NCBI GenBank assembly: GCA_934436435.1
Contig: CAKSAN010000010.1
Span: 62,001 to 126,000, forward strand
Length of the DNA stretch: 64,000 nucleotides
Origin: an uncultured Acetatifactor sp.
GTDB taxonomy: Bacteria; Bacillota; Clostridia; Lachnospirales; Lachnospiraceae
Reading direction: 5' to 3'
Position numbers and translations under genes: made by a program. The notes under the pieces were generated by a model. The model was given only the letters and a program-made list of their open reading frames with translations, searched no databases and was not told the origin of the DNA. Positions 60,734 to 64,000 of the stretch are shown one piece after another (the first letter of the stretch is position 1; each line of letters begins with the position of its first letter).

Positions 60734-61939
60734 ATGCTTACATCACTGGGACTGATCTTTTTACTGGGGTTATTTATGGCGGCTATCTGCCAGAAAATTC
60801 ATTTACCCCGCATCATTGGAATGTTGTTCACGGGAATTCTCTTAGGTCCGTATGTGTTGGATCTGCTGGATGCATCCATCCTGAATATCTCGTCCGAACT
60901 GCGGCAGATTGCCCTGATCATTATTCTTCTCAAGGCAGGGTTGTCTCTGGATCTGAAGGATTTGAAAAAAGTAGGGCGTTCCGCAGTCATGTTATCCTGT
61001 GTCCCCGCCACCTGTGAATTGCTGGCTTTCGTGATCTTTGCACCCATGATCCTTAACATCAACAGAGTGGAAGCGGCGGTCATGGGGGCAGTTCTGGCGG
61101 CTGTGTCACCTGCAGTGGTGGTGCCGCGGATGGTACATCTCATGGAGACCGGTTACGGTACGGAGAAAAGCATTCCGCAGATGATCCTGGCGGGAGCCTC
61201 CTGCGATGACATCTATGTCATAGTGTTGTTTTCCACTTTTGCCGGGATGGCGCAGGGTGGGCATGTCAATGCGTTGGATTTCATGAATATTCCGGTGTCG
61301 ATCCTGACAGGGGTGCTGTTCGGTGCTTTGGTGGGATGGTTGCTGGGGCAGTTGTTTGAACTGCTGTATCAGAGGGGAAGTTATGTGCGCAACAGCATGA
61401 AAGTTATTATTATCATGGGTTTATCCTTTTTATTAATGTCCCTGGAAACCCTGTTAAAGGGAACTGCGGCCTTCTCCGGACTGCTGGCGGTGGTGAGCAT
61501 GGCCTGTGCACTGAAGATCAGCGCCCCGAAAGAAGTCACCGGCAGGCTGTCCGCAAAGTTCGGGAAACTGTGGCTGGCTGCGGAGGTGGTACTGTTCGTG
61601 CTGGTGGGGGCTGCGGTGGATATCCGTTATACCATGGAAGCCGGACTGGCAGCGGTGGGGATGATCCTGCTGGCACTGGTATTTCGCTCCATCGGCGTGA
61701 CACTATGCCTGTTGGGAACGAATCTGCATAAGAAGGAGCGTCTGTTTTGCATGATCGCCTACCTGCCGAAGGCCACGGTGCAGGCCGCCATCGGCTCCGT
61801 GCCTCTGGCCATGGGGCTGTCCTGTGGCAAGATCGTCCTGTCCGTGGCGGTGTTGGCGATTCTTATTACGGCCCCTCTGGGGGCATTGGGGATGGATGCT
61901 GCCTACCGGAAGCTGCTGGAATGTAGTTCACCCCAATAA
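60734..61939 (+). CDS. cation:proton antiporter (CPA family), fluoride-responsive
   Basis: A 401-residue polytopic protein with 11-12 helices. HLPRIIGMLFTGILLGPYVLD is the CPA start motif; AVSPAVVVPRMVHL and ILAGASCDDIYVIVLFSTF carry the usual acidic transport residues in the core helices. Such antiporters are known among genes behind fluoride riboswitches, alongside CrcB/Fluc and EriC-F, and probably help with ion or acid balance when fluoride enters. Direct fluoride transport by this family is not established. GGAGG precedes ATG 60734; the frame is open upstream to 60641 inside the riboswitch, which is not a credible start. Confidence 0.88.
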   Translation: MLTSLGLIFLLGLFMAAICQKIHLPRIIGMLFTGILLGPYVLDLLDASILNISSELRQIALIIILLKAGLSLDLKDLKKVGRSAVMLSCVPATCELLAFVIFAPMILNINRVEAAVMGAVLAAVSPAVVVPRMVHLMETGYGTEKSIPQMILAGASCDDIYVIVLFSTFAGMAQGGHVNALDFMNIPVSILTGVLFGALVGWLLGQLFELLYQRGSYVRNSMKVIIIMGLSFLLMSLETLLKGTAAFSGLLAVVSMACALKISAPKEVTGRLSAKFGKLWLAAEVVLFVLVGAAVDIRYTMEAGLAAVGMILLALVFRSIGVTLCLLGTNLHKKERLFCMIAYLPKATVQAAIGSVPLAMGLSCGKIVLSVAVLAILITAPLGALGMDAAYRKLLECSSPQ

Positions 61940-61964
61940 TCCGATTGATTTTAGGAAACCAAAC

Positions 61965-62003
61965 AAAACCCCGGCAGTTATTATCCGTAACTGCCGGGGT
62001 TTT
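61965..62003. terminator. terminator after the antiporter gene
   Basis: CCCCGGCAGTTA pairs perfectly with TAACTGCCGGGG around TTATCCG, with AAAA before and TTTT after, so it can act on both strands between convergent genes. Confidence 0.92.
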
Positions 62004-62036
62004 AAGGAGGATAGAAAGCGTTTTGAATTATGTTCC

Positions 62037-64000
62037 TTAACCCATGGTGATGACTACATTGTACTCTTCCTTGCCCTTCTCGTAAGGAATGATGTGGCCG
62101 TCTACTGCCTTGCCGTCTACCGTCATGGATACGACACCTTTTTCTACATTCTGCGGGTTCTTGACCTGAATGTGATAGGTGCCCTCGCGGAACTTACGGG
62201 TGATGGAAAAATCACCGAAGCCCTTCGGAATACAAGGATCTACGGACAATCCCTGATGCGTGGGATATACACCCAGTATGTACTGGGAAATGTTAACGAA
62301 GGTCCATGCGGCGGTACCGGTCAGCCAGCTGTTCTTCGCCTCGCCGTGGAATTTTGCATCCTTACCGGCTACCATCTGGGAGTATACATAAGGCTCGGTA
62401 CGATGGATCTCGCTGATGTCCTCAATGTATGCGGGACAGGTCTTGCGGTAGATCTCGAAAGCTCTGTCACCTCTGCCCAGAACGGTCTCTGCGATGGATA
62501 CCCAGGGATTGTTGTGGCAGAAGATACCGGCATTCTCCTTATATCCGGGGGGATAAGAGGATACTTCACCAAGTTCGAGGTGATACTCCGTGTATGCGGG
62601 TTGTAAGATCATGACACCATACTTGGTATCCAGTCTCTCTTTTACGGAATTCAATGCCTTTTCGGCAAGGCCTTCCTTCACACCGACACCGGCCAGTACA
62701 CAGAAGCCCTGAGGCTCGATGTAGATCTGACCTTCGCGGCATTCCTTGGAACCTACCTTGTGGCTGTAAGCATCGTAGGCACGAACGAACCAGTCGCCGT
62801 CCCAGCCATCCTTCAGGATCGCATCGTACATTGCCTGTACTTCCTTACGTGCGCGGGCAGCCTCAGCATCGTCACCCATCAGTTCACACAACTGTGCATA
62901 TTCTTCGCCGTATTTTACGAACATACCGGCAATGAATACGGATTCTGCCACGGGGCCTTCGCTGGGACCGAAAGTCTGGAAGGATTCTCCGGGATGAGCG
63001 GAGAAGCAGTTCAGGTTCAGACAGTCATTCCAGTCGGCACGACCGATCAGAGGCAGGTTGTGAGGACCTTTGTGGTTGATGATATAGTCTAAGGAGCGTT
63101 TTAAGTGATCCATCAGAGGAGCAGCCACGCTCATATCGTTGTCAAAAGGAACCATCTGGGTCAGGATGGAGGTGTCGCCGGTCTCTCTGACATAAGCGCT
63201 GGTACCTGCAATGAGCCACAGGGGATCATCGTTGAAGCCGCTGCCGATATCGGAGTTGCCCTTCTTGGTCAGAGGCTGGTACTGATGGTAAGCGCTGCCG
63301 TCCTGGAACTGGGTGGAAGCGATATCAATGATACGCTCTCTTGCACGATCCGGGATCAGATGTACGAAACCGAGCAGATCCTGACAGGAGTCACGGAAGC
63401 CCATACCACGGCCGATTCCCGATTCGTAGTAGGAAGCGGAACGGGACATGTTGAAGGTTACCATACACTGATACTGATTCCAGGTATTGACCATACGGTT
63501 TACCTTTTCGTCGCCGGAGTCTACCGTGTAGCGGGCCAGCAGCTGCTTCCAGTAAGCCTGTAATGCTGCGAAAGCCTCTTCCACCTGTGCGTCGGTCTGA
63601 TATTTTGCCAGCATTTCCTTGGCACGGGTCTTGTTGATCACGCCGTAGGATTCCCATTTTTCGTCCTCGGGGTTCTCAATATAGCCCAGAACGAAGATAA
63701 AGGTCTTGGTCTCACCGGCTGCCAGATCGATATTGATCTGATGAGAAGCGATAGGTGACCAGCCGCTTGCCATGGAATTGGTACACTTGCCGTTCTCAAC
63801 AGCTTCGGGAGAATCAGCTCCTCTGTAAGCACCCAGGAAAGCATCTCTGCTGGTATCAAAACCGTCGATCTTCGTATTGACGGAGTAGATCGCATAATGA
63901 TTACGGCGCTCGCGGTACTCGGTCTTATGGTAGATCGTGGAATCCTGTACCTCGACTTCACCGGTGCTTAAGTTACGCTGGAAGTTCTTCATATCATCAT
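62037..64000 (-). CDS. cellobiose phosphorylase (GH94), N-terminus beyond window
   Basis: The C-terminal ~653 residues of a GH94 phosphorylase; the frame runs off the right edge (codons before 63992 remain open). Family marks include [45 protein letters not shown] (phosphate/sugar site), [10 protein letters not shown], and [15 protein letters not shown] with the catalytic Asp general acid. Length and sequence fit a cellobiose phosphorylase of about 810 residues, which splits cellobiose with phosphate into glucose and glucose 1-phosphate in the cytoplasm. Related cellodextrin or laminaribiose specificity cannot be ruled out. It points to use of beta-glucan breakdown products. Confidence 0.93.
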   Translation of the reverse strand, partial: DDMKNFQRNLSTGEVEVQDSTIYHKTEYRERRNHYAIYSVNTKIDGFDTSRDAFLGAYRGADSPEAVENGKCTNSMASGWSPIASHQINIDLAAGETKTFIFVLGYIENPEDEKWESYGVINKTRAKEMLAKYQTDAQVEEAFAALQAYWKQLLARYTVDSGDEKVNRMVNTWNQYQCMVTFNMSRSASYYESGIGRGMGFRDSCQDLLGFVHLIPDRARERIIDIASTQFQDGSAYHQYQPLTKKGNSDIGSGFNDDPLWLIAGTSAYVRETGDTSILTQMVPFDNDMSVAAPLMDHLKRSLDYIINHKGPHNLPLIGRADWNDCLNLNCFSAHPGESFQTFGPSEGPVAESVFIAGMFVKYGEEYAQLCELMGDDAEAARARKEVQAMYDAILKDGWDGDWFVRAYDAYSHKVGSKECREGQIYIEPQGFCVLAGVGVKEGLAEKALNSVKERLDTKYGVMILQPAYTEYHLELGEVSSYPPGYKENAGIFCHNNPWVSIAETVLGRGDRAFEIYRKTCPAYIEDISEIHRTEPYVYSQMVAGKDAKFHGEAKNSWLTGTAAWTFVNISQYILGVYPTHQGLSVDPCIPKGFGDFSITRKFREGTYHIQVKNPQNVEKGVVSMTVDGKAVDGHIIPYEKGKEEYNVVITMG

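Noticed and set aside
61824..62606. A 260-codon plus-strand frame spanning the antiporter end and the phosphorylase
   Set aside because: It crosses a strong terminator and runs antisense to the conserved GH94 gene; no ribosome site or family motif.

Overview
The window looks like chromosome of a gut Firmicute of the Lachnospiraceae type. This is inferred from gene content and style: lipoproteins with short LTAC/LAGC lipoboxes and Ser/Thr/Glu-rich linkers, a UgpC/MsmK-type orphan sugar ATPase, LacI regulators of alpha-glucan genes, a cellobiose phosphorylase, a giant wall-associated pectinase, strong AAGGAGG ribosome sites, and a methionine T-box. There is no prophage, CRISPR array, rRNA or tRNA. 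The only sign of mobile DNA is a decayed Rpn/PD-(D/E)XK gene.

Layout. 1-3.6 kb: end of an ABC-F ATPase, then a DUF4358 lipoprotein, an MBOAT acyltransferase and a DHHW/AlgJ-like protein (a probable surface-glycan acylation set). 3.8-5.8 kb: rsmA facing a radical-SAM SPL-like gene. 5.9-8.0 kb: GH113 hydrolase plus CE2-type esterase, an intracellular pair suited to acetylated mannan. 8.1-15.9 kb: membrane-anchored amidase, rpe, PAP2 phosphatase, large GH2, GH13 lipoprotein. 15.9-18.3 kb: T-box and metG. 18.4-24.9 kb: alpha/beta hydrolase, GNAT, DUF624, diguanylate cyclase, orphan ugpC-type ATPase, CdaR-type regulator, and a hypothetical gene whose ribosome site lies inside a terminator hairpin. 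26-33.4 kb: radical-SAM PflX-like gene, SRP RNA, and oppABCDF. 33.5-37.2 kb: two polytopic GT-C-like membrane proteins and tadA.

37.4-47.3 kb is an alpha-glucan regulon: LacI regulator, glycogen/maltodextrin phosphorylase with an unusual leader, malE/F/G-type importer without an ATPase, malQ, and a second LacI regulator. Palindromic LacI-type operators lie at the glgP and malE promoters. The missing ATPase is plausibly the orphan at 22.4 kb, and the GH13 lipoprotein at 14.1 kb could supply maltodextrins. Next come an anaerobic RNR-activating enzyme and the broken Rpn gene. 49.5-57.5 kb encodes one 2670-residue secreted protein joining a CE8 pectin methylesterase to a PL9 pectate lyase, with a C-terminal membrane/wall anchor, followed at once by a class B-like sortase. 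The window ends with D-lactate dehydrogenase (minus strand), an RsiV-like lipoprotein, a fluoride riboswitch controlling a cation/proton antiporter, and most of a cellobiose phosphorylase (minus strand).

Likeliest under-described elements: three tandem GGGTA...TACCC stem-loops with a 51-52 nt period in the glgP leader, followed by a 20-codon upstream ORF ending one base before glgP; the terminator hairpin that contains the next gene's Shine-Dalgarno; the CE8-PL9 fusion with its adjacent sortase and atypical sorting region; and a candidate three-way-junction RNA upstream of rsmA. All calls come from reading the sequence; no database search was possible.
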